A DNA stretch of 13,347 nt from Erysipelotrichaceae bacterium UBA6182. Lineage in GTDB: Bacteria > Bacillota_I > Bacilli_A > Erysipelotrichales > Erysipelotrichaceae. Under the pieces are notes generated by a model. That model saw nothing but the letters and a program-made list of their open reading frames with translations. It was not told the origin of the DNA and made no database searches. A program made the translations under genes and the position numbers. The DNA is taken from assembly GCA_002422065.1 (NCBI GenBank), contig DITO01000176.1, positions 1 to 13,347 of the forward strand, in the 5' to 3' direction. Shown here piece by piece: positions 6,610 to 13,347 of the stretch (position 1 is the stretch's first letter; the number at the start of each line of letters is the position of its first letter).

Positions 6610-7605
6610 ATGACAAAATTACTAGAAATCAAGAATTTGCATACATACTTCACTACTCGTAGAGGACTTATCAAAGCTGTGAATGGTGTATCACTTTCTG
6701 TAGAAGAAGGTCGCACACTTGGTGTTGTAGGTGAATCCGGTAGTGGAAAATCCCAAACAGCTATGTCAATTCTTCGTTTATTTGAACGAAATCAAAAAGT
6801 TTATCAAGGAGAAATCCTTTTTGAAGGTAAAGATCTAGCTGTTATGGAAGAATCAGATCTTCGTAAAATTCGTGGAAATGATATTTCAATGATTTTCCAA
6901 GAACCAATGACTAGTCTTAACCCTGTGTTTACAGTAGAACGTCAGATTGCTGAAGTTTTAATGTTGCACCAAGGAATGAGCGAAAAAGAAGCTAATGCTA
7001 AAGCAGTTGAAATGCTTGAAGCTGTAAAAATTCCTAATGCTAAAGAACTAGTTCACCAATATCCATTTCAACTCTCAGGTGGTATGTCACAACGTGTCAT
7101 GATTGCGATGGCGCTGGCATGTAAACCAAAACTACTCATTGCTGATGAACCAACAACAGCACTGGATGTTACAATTCAAGCGCAAATTCTTCGCTTAATG
7201 AATGACTTGAAGCGTGAAACTAAAACTTCAATTATGTTTATCACCCACGACTTAGGTGTTATCAACCAAATGGCTGATGATGTTGCAGTAATGTATTGTG
7301 GTCAAGTGGTTGAATCAGCACCAGTTGATTTTATCTTTGGTAACAAAACTGATTATTCCCACCCATATACTGAAGGACTACTAAGTTCTATCCCTAGTTT
7401 AACGAGTGAGCGTGGCACACGCCTTGATGCAATTCCAGGTTCTGTTCCACACCCACTTGATTTACCACTTGGATGTAAATTTGCACCTCGTTGCAAGTAT
7501 GCTACTGAAAAGTGTCTAAAAGAAGAACCTGAATTAGTTCAAATCAGTGAGAAACAAGCAGTTCGTTGTTTCTATCCAAAGAAAGGAGTGCGTCAACATG
7601 GCTGA
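6610..7605 (+). CDS. oppD: oligopeptide ABC transporter, ATP-binding protein OppD
   Basis: This 331-residue ATPase has all nucleotide-binding motifs: Walker A GESGSGKS (41-48), Q-loop around Q97, signature LSGGMSQ (155-161), Walker B LLIADE (175-180, catalytic Glu180) and switch H213. The C-terminal oligopeptide/dipeptide-specific extension contains Cys289, Cys295, Cys302 and Cys320. The same C-x5-C-x6-C-x17-C spacing occurs in OppF; in related importers these cysteines can hold an iron-sulfur cluster. Length is normal. The AGGAGG site overlaps the oppC stop codon, and the gene's end overlaps oppF by eight bases, so translation is probably coupled. It pairs with OppF on the cytoplasmic face to power import. 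It ends in TGA, the only TGA stop I found in the window. Confidence 0.96.
   Translation: MTKLLEIKNLHTYFTTRRGLIKAVNGVSLSVEEGRTLGVVGESGSGKSQTAMSILRLFERNQKVYQGEILFEGKDLAVMEESDLRKIRGNDISMIFQEPMTSLNPVFTVERQIAEVLMLHQGMSEKEANAKAVEMLEAVKIPNAKELVHQYPFQLSGGMSQRVMIAMALACKPKLLIADEPTTALDVTIQAQILRLMNDLKRETKTSIMFITHDLGVINQMADDVAVMYCGQVVESAPVDFIFGNKTDYSHPYTEGLLSSIPSLTSERGTRLDAIPGSVPHPLDLPLGCKFAPRCKYATEKCLKEEPELVQISEKQAVRCFYPKKGVRQHG
7582..7588 (+). promoter_or_regulatory. ribosome-binding site that sets the oppF start
   Basis: AAAGGAG lies inside the end of oppD, nine bases before the ATG at 7598. An open frame continues 51 bases further upstream to another ATG, but that start would sit before this site and has no good site of its own. 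Confidence 0.75.
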
Positions 7606-9118
7606 AAATAGAAAAATACTGTTGAAGGTACAAAACCTTAAAAAGCATTTCCCTCTTAAAAAACGTTCAATGTTTCAAAAAGAGCAACTATTTATTAAAG
7701 CTAATGATGGTATTTCTATTGATATTTATGAAGGTGAGACATTAGGTTTAGTAGGAGAGTCAGGATGTGGTAAATCAACATTTGGACGTACTATTCTGCA
7801 ACTTTATGATCAAACTGAAGGAAATACATTATTTTACGGGCGCAGTATTGCACATGTTGCTCCTAAATATGTAAATACAGTCATTAATACATTAACAAAG
7901 CAATATCCTGCATATCTTAGTGACAGAAAAGCTTTAGATACTTTAATTGCATCTGGTAATTCATTAACAGAGGATATGGCAAAATCGCAACTTGATTCAA
8001 AAGTTGAAAAAGAAACTGCTCGCCTTGAAAACAAATACAAGAACATGTTTAGAATTGCTGGAGGGTTACTTACCTTACCTCATTTAAAAGATGCAAGTGA
8101 TGTCTTAAATAACGAATATACTCTTAAGCAAAAATCTGCAAAAATTCAACGTAAAATTGTAAAGTTTGAAGTTCAACTCACTGATCCAAAAATCTTAAAC
8201 AATCAAGCGTCAGTAAAAAGAATTGATGCTCAAATTGCAAAACTAAAAGTTGAGTTAGAAGCTGTAAACCAATTGGTTGATGCAGCATCCTTAAAAGTTA
8301 AAGAACTTAAGGATACATGTCGTACTCATCCATTGTTTGCGCTTTATGAAGAGCAACTTGATGATGGAATTGACTTATCAAAACTTACAAACGAAGAAGT
8401 TCGTCTATTAAGACAAGATATTCAAATCATCTTCCAAGATCCTTACTCATCATTAAATCCTAGACTTACAGTCGGACAGATTATTGGTGAAGGATTATTA
8501 GCGCATAATTTCTTTAAGAATCCAAACTCAAAAGAATATACAGACTACATTACGGATGTTATGGAAAAGTGTGGACTTGCTCCTTACTTCATCCATCGTT
8601 ATCCTCACCAATTCTCAGGCGGGCAACGTCAACGTATTGGTATTGCTCGTGCATTAGCACTAAATCCAAAATTTATCGTTTGTGACGAAGCTGTATCGGC
8701 TTTAGACGTATCTATTCAATCCCAAATTATTAACTTACTTATTGATCTTAAGAAAGACAATAGCTTAACTTACTTGTTCATTACCCATGACTTGTCAGTT
8801 GTTAAATTCATCTCAGATCGTATTGGAGTTATGTATCTTGGTAATATGGTTGAATTAGGTTCAAGTGATCAAATATTCGCAAATCCTTTACATCCATATA
8901 CAGAAGCTTTATTAGAAGCTATTCCGCGTACAGATGTAGAATCAAATCAAGAACTCACTATCTTAGAAGGCGACATTCCATCTCCTATTAAACCTCCAAA
9001 AGGATGCAAGTTCCACACTCGTTGTAAATATGCATTCGATAAATGCAAAGTTGTTGAACCAATCTGGCAAGAAATTGAACCAGGACACTTCGTTGCATGT
9101 CATTTAAGAGGAGAATAA
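7598..9118 (+). CDS. oppF: oligopeptide ABC transporter, ATP-binding protein OppF with a large helical insertion
   Basis: From the ATG at 7598 the protein has 506 residues, against about 310-330 for typical OppF. The ATPase is complete: Walker A GESGCGKS (53-60), Q-loop Q280 in IIFQDPYSSLNPR, signature FSGGQRQ (339-345), Walker B FIVCDE (359-364, catalytic Glu364) and switch H397. The C-terminal extension has Cys470, Cys476, Cys483 and Cys501, spaced as in OppD. The extra material, residues about 86-262, separates the GNTLFYGRSI strand from LTNEEVRLLRQDIQ, which are adjacent in normal OppF. It is rich in Lys, Glu, Leu and Ala, and its second half (about 172-240) looks like a coiled coil. Enlarged OppF proteins are known in mycoplasmas, so this may be a lineage trait. 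The start overlaps oppD by eight bases. Confidence 0.94.
   Translation: MAENRKILLKVQNLKKHFPLKKRSMFQKEQLFIKANDGISIDIYEGETLGLVGESGCGKSTFGRTILQLYDQTEGNTLFYGRSIAHVAPKYVNTVINTLTKQYPAYLSDRKALDTLIASGNSLTEDMAKSQLDSKVEKETARLENKYKNMFRIAGGLLTLPHLKDASDVLNNEYTLKQKSAKIQRKIVKFEVQLTDPKILNNQASVKRIDAQIAKLKVELEAVNQLVDAASLKVKELKDTCRTHPLFALYEEQLDDGIDLSKLTNEEVRLLRQDIQIIFQDPYSSLNPRLTVGQIIGEGLLAHNFFKNPNSKEYTDYITDVMEKCGLAPYFIHRYPHQFSGGQRQRIGIARALALNPKFIVCDEAVSALDVSIQSQIINLLIDLKKDNSLTYLFITHDLSVVKFISDRIGVMYLGNMVELGSSDQIFANPLHPYTEALLEAIPRTDVESNQELTILEGDIPSPIKPPKGCKFHTRCKYAFDKCKVVEPIWQEIEPGHFVACHLRGE
7853..8383 (+). other. helical insertion within the OppF nucleotide-binding domain
   Basis: This encodes residues about 86-262 of OppF. 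It contains no nucleotide-binding motif. The stretch around 172-240 has repeated Lys/Glu/Gln with Leu/Ile/Val at heptad-like spacing (for example AKIQRKIVKFEVQL and IDAQIAKLKVELEAV), suggesting a coiled-coil hairpin projecting from the domain. Domain edges are approximate. Confidence 0.7.
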
Positions 9119-9119
9119 G

Positions 9120-9314
9120 TTGTTCTTCAAAAGACCTAAGCCTCAAGAGAGCGAGTTCGATTATGAAGAGATTAAAGCGAAATTAAAAGAGACTGATTTT
9201 GAGAAAGGCGATTTAATGGCCTTAACGATAGCAGCTCTCGTAACGATCATTCCAGTGATGCTTCTTGTTTTAAGTATCATGATTGGAGTAATTTGGTTCA
9301 TTTTCATTCGATAG
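9120..9314 (+). CDS. small single-pass membrane protein at the end of the opp operon
   Basis: This 64-residue protein starts with TTG, one base after the oppF stop codon, and has AGAGGAGA (9107-9114) at correct spacing inside the end of oppF. The N-terminal half (residues 1-32) is charged and rich in Lys and Glu (YEEIKAKLKETDFEKGD). Residues about 33-63 form a continuous hydrophobic stretch ending in one arginine. I do not recognise the family. The tight spacing and the terminator right after it make it the last gene of the opp operon, so it may be an accessory membrane subunit. The unusual start codon lowers certainty, but the ribosome-binding site and the coherent protein composition support a real gene. 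Confidence 0.7.
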   Translation: MFFKRPKPQESEFDYEEIKAKLKETDFEKGDLMALTIAALVTIIPVMLLVLSIMIGVIWFIFIR

Positions 9315-9341
9315 AAAACAGGCTCAATGCCTGTTTTTTTT
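9315..9341 (+). terminator. Rho-independent terminator of the opp operon
   Basis: AAAACAGGC (9315-9323), loop TCAAT, and GCCTGTTTT (9329-9337) form a 9-bp stem followed by a T-run to 9341. It begins directly after the TAG of the small membrane protein. Confidence 0.93.
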
Positions 9342-9389
9342 AGGAAATAGATTAGGGAGAGGTGAATATTAACGTACAGGGGAGATAAT

Positions 9390-9710
9390 ATGAAAGAATT
9401 AACTTATCAAGAGCAAGAAAAACTACTTATTGCATTATCTGGTCGATGGAATATTGCCAAAATGATTATGAGACTTGGCACAACAGATGATAATGTTTTA
9501 ACGGCACATGAACACTTCGATGTCATGATGACTTTCTTCTATAATCAGCTTGATGATGATTGTAAGACAATTTATGAGAAGACATATTTAAGACGAAATA
9601 TGAGTAAATGGTACATTGAATTCTATTCTAAAACTAACTACTACAAAAAGAAAAGAATCATAATTGAGACATTTGTTCATTGTTTACAAATCTTTAAGGT
9701 GTTAAAATAA
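9390..9710 (+). CDS. small protein of unknown function upstream of ptsI
   Basis: This 106-residue soluble protein has AGGGGAG five bases before its ATG. It has no signal peptide or membrane segment and is rich in aromatic and charged residues. The C-terminal part (about 66-106), with YLRRNMSKWYIEFYSKTNYYKKKRIIIETFVHCL, has a K/R-rich helical pattern reminiscent of the last helix of sigma-region-4 or ArpU-like proteins. It may also belong to the small mollicute MG284/MPN403-type family. I cannot confirm either. It lies 48 bases after the opp terminator and 36 bases before ptsI in the same direction, so the two are probably co-transcribed. No convincing promoter is visible in the short gap before it. 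Confidence 0.75.
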   Translation: MKELTYQEQEKLLIALSGRWNIAKMIMRLGTTDDNVLTAHEHFDVMMTFFYNQLDDDCKTIYEKTYLRRNMSKWYIEFYSKTNYYKKKRIIIETFVHCLQIFKVLK

Positions 9711-9746
9711 CCATACAGTGACTTACTAAGGTCTAGAGGAGAAAAT

Positions 9747-11459
9747 ATGATAAAAGGAATTGCTGCATCAAGCGGGATTGTCGTCTCAAAGGTCTATAAA
9801 CTTGAGTATCCCAATCTAAGCGTAGAAAAAAGGGAAGCCACTCCTTCACAAGAAATTGAGAAGTTACATCAATCCATTAAAAAGACACAAGCAGATATTC
9901 AATCAATTAAAGAAAAAGCAGTTGGAAAACTCAGTGATGAAGAATTAGCCATCTTTGATGCTCATCTTATGGTGAGTGAAGATCCAGAATTAATTGATCA
10001 GATCAAAGTGATTATTGAAGAAGAAAAAGTAAGTGCTGAATTTGCAACTAATCAAGTTGCATCCATGTTTATTTCTATGTTTGATAGCATGGAAGATGCA
10101 TACTTTAAAGAGCGTGCTGCTGATATTAAAGACGTTACTCAACGTCTCATTGCACATATCTTAAACACACCACTTCCTGACTTAACACTCATCAATGAGG
10201 AAGTTGTTATCGTAGCACACGACTTAACACCATCGGATACAGCACAACTTAATCGCAAGTTTACTTTAGGTTTCGCAACGCAAGTTGGGGGGCGTACTTC
10301 TCACTCGGCCATTATGGCTAGATCACTGGAAATTCCAGCAGTAGTAGGTTGTGGTGATACACTATGGAGTGCTCATCATGGTGATACAATTATCCTTGAT
10401 GCTATTGAAGGTAAAGTTTTTATTAACCCAACTCAAGAACTGATTGCAGAATATCAACCTAAAATTGAACAGTTCCACCAAAGAAAAGAACGTTTAAAAT
10501 CACTCAAAGATGCTGAAAGTGTAACCCTTGATGGACACCATGTTGAAATTGTAGGAAACATTGGAACACCACATGATGTCACGAGTGTACTTGATAATGG
10601 TGGTGAAGGTGTAGGATTATATCGTACTGAATTCTTATATATGGATGCTTCATCCCTTCCAACAGAAGAAGAACAAACACATGCTTATGCTAAAGTGTTA
10701 AAAGACATGAAAGGTAAACCAGTAGTTGTTCGTACTTTGGACATTGGTGGCGATAAAGAGTTATCTTATTTACCGTTTCCAAAAGAGATGAATCCATTCT
10801 TAGGATATCGTGCAATTCGTCTATGTTTAGATCGCTTAGATATATTTAAAACTCAAGTTCGTGCATTATTGAAAGCTAGTGCTGAAGGTAGCCTATACAT
10901 TATGTTTCCAATGATTGCAACGTTAGATGAATTCAGACAAGCAAAAGCATTTGTATTAGAAACAGAAGCTGAACTCAAAGCAGAAGGTGTTCCTATGGGA
11001 GAGTACAAACTAGGGATGATGGTTGAGATTCCAGCAGCTGCAATGCTTGCAGATCAATTTGCGAAAGAAGTAGACTTTATGAGTATTGGCACCAATGATT
11101 TGATTCAGTATTCCATGGCCTCAGACCGAATGAATGAGAAGGTTTCATACTTGTATCAACCTTACAATCCTTCCATCCTTCGTCTAATAAAACTGACCAT
11201 CGATGGAGCTCATAAACACAAGAAGTGGGTTGGTATGTGTGGTGAAATGGCAGGAGAACCTATGGCAGTTCCTCTCTTACTTGGATTGGGACTTGATGAA
11301 TTTTCTATGTCTGCATCATCAATTTTAGCTGCACGTGAAATCGTAAGATCAGTGAAATTTGAAGATATGAAATCACTTGCGTTAAGAGCACTTGAGTGTT
11401 CTAATGAAGAAGAAGTGATTCAATTAATTAAAGAGAATGTTACCATCCCTCTAAACTAA
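9747..11459 (+). CDS. ptsI: phosphoenolpyruvate-protein phosphotransferase (PTS enzyme I)
   Basis: This 570-residue cytoplasmic enzyme has the standard length for enzyme I. It transfers phosphate from phosphoenolpyruvate to HPr, the first step of sugar uptake by the phosphotransferase system. The HPr-binding and swivelling N-terminal domains contain the active-site motif GGRTSHSAIMARS, with His186 as the phosphorylated residue. The C-terminal PEP-binding barrel shows LYRTEFLYMD (291-300), VRTLDIGGDK (328-337), VEIPAAA (426-432), GTNDLIQYSMASDR (448-461) and the GMCGEMAG loop with Cys498. AGAGGAG lies five bases before the ATG. The usual partner gene ptsH (HPr) is not next to it; instead a 106-residue gene of unknown function precedes it. 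A clear terminator follows. Confidence 0.97.
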   Translation: MIKGIAASSGIVVSKVYKLEYPNLSVEKREATPSQEIEKLHQSIKKTQADIQSIKEKAVGKLSDEELAIFDAHLMVSEDPELIDQIKVIIEEEKVSAEFATNQVASMFISMFDSMEDAYFKERAADIKDVTQRLIAHILNTPLPDLTLINEEVVIVAHDLTPSDTAQLNRKFTLGFATQVGGRTSHSAIMARSLEIPAVVGCGDTLWSAHHGDTIILDAIEGKVFINPTQELIAEYQPKIEQFHQRKERLKSLKDAESVTLDGHHVEIVGNIGTPHDVTSVLDNGGEGVGLYRTEFLYMDASSLPTEEEQTHAYAKVLKDMKGKPVVVRTLDIGGDKELSYLPFPKEMNPFLGYRAIRLCLDRLDIFKTQVRALLKASAEGSLYIMFPMIATLDEFRQAKAFVLETEAELKAEGVPMGEYKLGMMVEIPAAAMLADQFAKEVDFMSIGTNDLIQYSMASDRMNEKVSYLYQPYNPSILRLIKLTIDGAHKHKKWVGMCGEMAGEPMAVPLLLGLGLDEFSMSASSILAAREIVRSVKFEDMKSLALRALECSNEEEVIQLIKENVTIPLN

Positions 11460-11473
11460 TATCGAATGATAAG

Positions 11474-11500
11474 ACCAGTAAGTACCTTACTGGTTTTTTT
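11474..11500 (+). terminator. Rho-independent terminator after ptsI
   Basis: ACCAGTAAG (11474-11482), a TAC loop and CTTACTGGT (11486-11494) form a perfect 9-bp stem followed by T residues to 11500. Confidence 0.93.
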
Positions 11501-11527
11501 AATGAAACTAAACAAACAAGAAAGATA

Positions 11528-11536
11528 TGATACAAT
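11528..11536 (+). promoter_or_regulatory. extended -10 promoter of the oxidoreductase gene, predicting a leaderless mRNA
   Basis: TGATACAAT (TG, one base, then TACAAT at 11531-11536) matches an extended -10 element. The -35 position has no good match, which is common for extended -10 promoters. With the last -10 base at -7, the predicted first transcribed base is 11543, exactly the A of the ATG. Confidence 0.6.
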
Positions 11537-11542
11537 ATTGAT

Positions 11543-12535
11543 ATGAAAATACTAACTATAGGAACAAGCATTATTACATCACATTTTTGTGATGCAGTGC
11601 AGAAATCAAAATACTCCACCATTATAGCAGTCTATTCACGTGATTTAGAAAAGGCACGATTATTTGCTAAAGCATACCATTCACTCGCTTATGATAATCT
11701 CGAAGAAGCACTTAAGGATTCAAACATTGATACAGTGTATGTCGCAAGTGTAAATAGTTTACACTACACACATGCAAAGATGGCTCTTGAAGCAAATAAG
11801 AATGTAATATTAGAAAAACCTACTACTCATAGTGCTAAAGAGTTCTCTCATCTTTTAGAAATTGCACATCAACATAAGGTAGTTATTATAGAGGCAATCA
11901 CTACTTTATTTGTACCAAACTACACTTGGATAAAAGAAAATCTATATCGCATTGGAGCAATTAAAAGTGTCTTTACTGCATATCATCAGTATTCATCAAA
12001 ATACGAAGCCTATTTAAAACATGAAAACCCAAATATCTTTACCCTCACTTATAGTGGAGGAAGTCTTGTCGATCTTAATGTTTATAATTTACATTTCATA
12101 CTTTCTTTATTCGATACTCCAAAACACTCAAAGTACACTCCTGTACTTGGATATAATGGGATTGATATTAGTGGTGTAGCTGTATTAGATTATCAATCAT
12201 TCATTGCGATTGCTTCTGCATCAAAATCTCACCATGGATCACAGTCTATCATTATAGAAGGAGAACTAGGAACCCTGGAAGTGAGTAGTGCAGCAAACAC
12301 ACTTCGCCAAGTGTCGATAAAGACAAAGGATTATGAGTTATCTTCAGATTTTATCAGTACACAAAACGTCTTAGAGTATGAAGTCTTAGTCATAGAAGAA
12401 CTGATTAAGGAATCAAACATTAAAGAAATTCAAAGACTAAACAATATTAGTTTAAATGTTATTGATATATTGAGTACAATAAGAAAAGAAGCTAATATTA
12501 TATTTGAAGGAGATAAAGATGAAGCATTATTCTAA
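11543..12535 (+). CDS. Gfo/Idh/MocA-family NAD(P)-dependent oxidoreductase
   Basis: This 330-residue protein begins with a Rossmann nucleotide-binding fold (KILTIGTSIITSHF, residues 2-15, a degenerate glycine-rich loop). The family motif E91-K-P contributes the conserved lysine near the nicotinamide. The remainder resembles the C-terminal alpha/beta substrate domain, with YSGGSLVDLNVYNLHF at about 170-185. The substrate, probably a sugar or sugar-like polyol, cannot be told. The start must be near 11543 because the first Rossmann strand starts at residue 2. There is no Shine-Dalgarno sequence at normal distance, and an extended -10 element sits just upstream, suggesting leaderless translation. 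Its end overlaps the next gene by 17 bases. Confidence 0.9.
   Translation: MKILTIGTSIITSHFCDAVQKSKYSTIIAVYSRDLEKARLFAKAYHSLAYDNLEEALKDSNIDTVYVASVNSLHYTHAKMALEANKNVILEKPTTHSAKEFSHLLEIAHQHKVVIIEAITTLFVPNYTWIKENLYRIGAIKSVFTAYHQYSSKYEAYLKHENPNIFTLTYSGGSLVDLNVYNLHFILSLFDTPKHSKYTPVLGYNGIDISGVAVLDYQSFIAIASASKSHHGSQSIIIEGELGTLEVSSAANTLRQVSIKTKDYELSSDFISTQNVLEYEVLVIEELIKESNIKEIQRLNNISLNVIDILSTIRKEANIIFEGDKDEALF
12507..12512 (+). promoter_or_regulatory. ribosome-binding site that sets the start of the PH-like protein
   Basis: AAGGAG lies six bases before the ATG at 12519. A TTG at 12504 is also in frame, but it would place this site inside the coding region. Confidence 0.75.
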
Positions 12536-12941
12536 AGTAGATGCGTGGATTGGCATTACTATTATAAGTGCAATTGGAATTTCGTTGTATACAGTTTTTA
12601 TTATTCCACCAAATGAACAGTGGATTGGATTCATCATAATGATTCCAGCAATTATAATTATGCTTTCATTTCTACTCAATACTTATTATGTATTTGAGGA
12701 TGAATACTTACTTTGCATGCTTGGTTTTTTCCCTCAAAAGATTTACTATGAAAACATCAAATCAATTAAAAAAGTACGTAACTTTTTGTCATCTGCTGCA
12801 TTATCATCAGATCGAATTGAAATTAAAGAGAAGAACAAAAACTATTTCACAGGGACTACTTATATCTCACCAAAAGACAAAGATGATTTTTATGAAGAAT
12901 TGAAAATGCGTTGCCCAAAGACAATTGAAGCACTCTCATAA
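12519..12941 (+). CDS. membrane protein with a bacterial PH-like domain
   Basis: This 140-residue protein has two membrane helices near the N-terminus (about 11-29 and 36-54) joined by a short loop. A cytoplasmic domain of about 80 residues follows, with alternating strands: YYVFEDEYLLCMLGFFPQKIYYENIKSIKKV, then RIEIKEKNKNYFTGTTYISPKDKDDFYEEL. This pattern fits the small bacterial PH-domain membrane proteins (bPH_4/DUF1200 type), whose role is not defined. The ATG at 12519 is chosen for its AAGGAG site. It overlaps the end of the oxidoreductase gene, so the two are probably translationally coupled, but a shared pathway is not evident. Confidence 0.75.
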   Translation: MKHYSKVDAWIGITIISAIGISLYTVFIIPPNEQWIGFIIMIPAIIIMLSFLLNTYYVFEDEYLLCMLGFFPQKIYYENIKSIKKVRNFLSSAALSSDRIEIKEKNKNYFTGTTYISPKDKDDFYEELKMRCPKTIEALS

Positions 12942-12999
12942 TTGTACATCATTATTCCTTTAAACAATCTTATTTAAGTATAAAACCTTCATTAAGCAC

Positions 13000-13027
13000 T
13001 AAGGACTAACCTAACAGTTAGTCCTTA
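13000..13027. terminator. hairpin between convergent genes, possible weak bidirectional terminator
   Basis: TAAGGACTAAC (13000-13010) and GTTAGTCCTTA (13017-13027) are perfectly complementary over 11 bp with a six-base loop. Neither strand has a good T-run after the stem, so the terminator role is uncertain. The right arm includes the stop codon of the minus-strand gene. Confidence 0.5.
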
Positions 13028-13347
13028 ATATTTGATTCAATCAATGTTTTAATTAGTTCAAAGGGAAGTGGTTCTATCTTAGGTACTTGAATAGCTCCTT
13101 TAGAGGAACGATAGCCAGAGAGTAAATCATGATGCTTTAAAAGAGTTTTAGGACCTGGATAAAGTCCAATATGATTTTTATATACTGCAAAGTGAATCAT
13201 AAATTTCTTATCTAAATGATATGTAGGTATTTGATAAGATAAAGAAAACATGCATTCCGGATATTCTGTAGTAATAAATCCATGGACTGCTAGTATCCAC
13301 GAATGGTTTTCTGATGGCTGGGATAGCAAGTAATGTTCAATGTTCAT
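13018..13347 (-). CDS. DUF1801 (YdhG-like) protein, possibly complete at the window edge
   Basis: The minus strand encodes 109 residues, starting with an ATG whose first base is the last base of the window. The sequence fits DUF1801: an N-terminal helix, then FSLSYQIPTYHLDKKFMIHFAVYKNHIGLYPGP (about 39-67), and the typical end SSKGAIQVPKIEPLPFELIKTLI. A member in Bacillus subtilis (YdhG/Fra) is reported as a frataxin-like iron chaperone, but many DUF1801 proteins are uncharacterised and no such role can be assumed here. The upstream region is outside the window, so the ribosome-binding site cannot be checked and a longer N-terminus is possible, though the family commonly begins at about this point. 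Confidence 0.82.
   Translation of the reverse strand: MNIEHYLLSQPSENHSWILAVHGFITTEYPECMFSLSYQIPTYHLDKKFMIHFAVYKNHIGLYPGPKTLLKHHDLLSGYRSSKGAIQVPKIEPLPFELIKTLIESNIKD

Noticed and set aside
7547..7597. Longer OppF with 17 extra N-terminal residues starting at 7547
   Set aside because: The ATG at 7598 has AAAGGAG nine bases upstream, and the extra residues (including QFVVSIQRKECVN) do not look like an OppF N-terminus.
12504..12518. TTG start of the PH-like protein at 12504
   Set aside because: It would include the AAGGAG ribosome-binding site in the coding region; the ATG at 12519 fits better.
1..13347. CRISPR array, insertion sequence, prophage or integrase
   Set aside because: No regularly spaced repeats, transposase- or integrase-like protein, or flanking inverted repeats were seen; all genes look like ordinary chromosomal genes.

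Overview
This is an AT-rich bacterial chromosome segment. Strong AAGGAG-type ribosome-binding sites, sigma-A-like promoters, a lipoprotein-anchored oligopeptide-binding protein, a PTS enzyme I and a cluster of small Firmicutes-type genes point to a low-GC Firmicutes or Tenericutes lineage. An Acholeplasma- or Izemoplasma-like mollicute is my best guess, but this is inference without a search. Tryptophan is encoded by TGG throughout, and oppD ends in TGA, so the code looks standard rather than Mycoplasma-type.

Layout. Positions 1-1533 are on the minus strand: a truncated alpha/beta hydrolase, a tRNA-Ser(CGA) with its terminator, and a CPBP-family membrane protease that ends six bases before the tRNA. 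A 300-base divergent regulatory region follows, with an almost perfect sigma-A promoter for the rightward operon. Positions 1858-9314 form an oligopeptide ABC importer operon, oppA-oppB-oppC-oppD-oppF, plus a small membrane protein with a TTG start, closed by a clear Rho-independent terminator. A stable hairpin separates oppA from the rest. Positions 9390-11459 hold a 106-residue protein of unknown function and ptsI (enzyme I of the sugar phosphotransferase system), again closed by a terminator. Positions 11543-12941 hold a Gfo/Idh/MocA-type oxidoreductase, probably on a leaderless transcript, overlapping a small membrane protein with a bacterial PH-like domain. A minus-strand DUF1801 protein reaches the right edge.

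How the genes work together. OppA captures peptides outside the membrane, OppB and OppC form the channel, and OppD and OppF hydrolyse ATP inside. Two subunits are unusual. OppC carries seven RCC1-like repeats, enough for a complete beta-propeller, inserted into its first extracytoplasmic loop. OppF carries about 175 extra residues, largely helical, between Walker A and the Q-loop. The importer therefore appears to have an added module on each side of the membrane. This is the most interesting content of the window; the other genes look ordinary.
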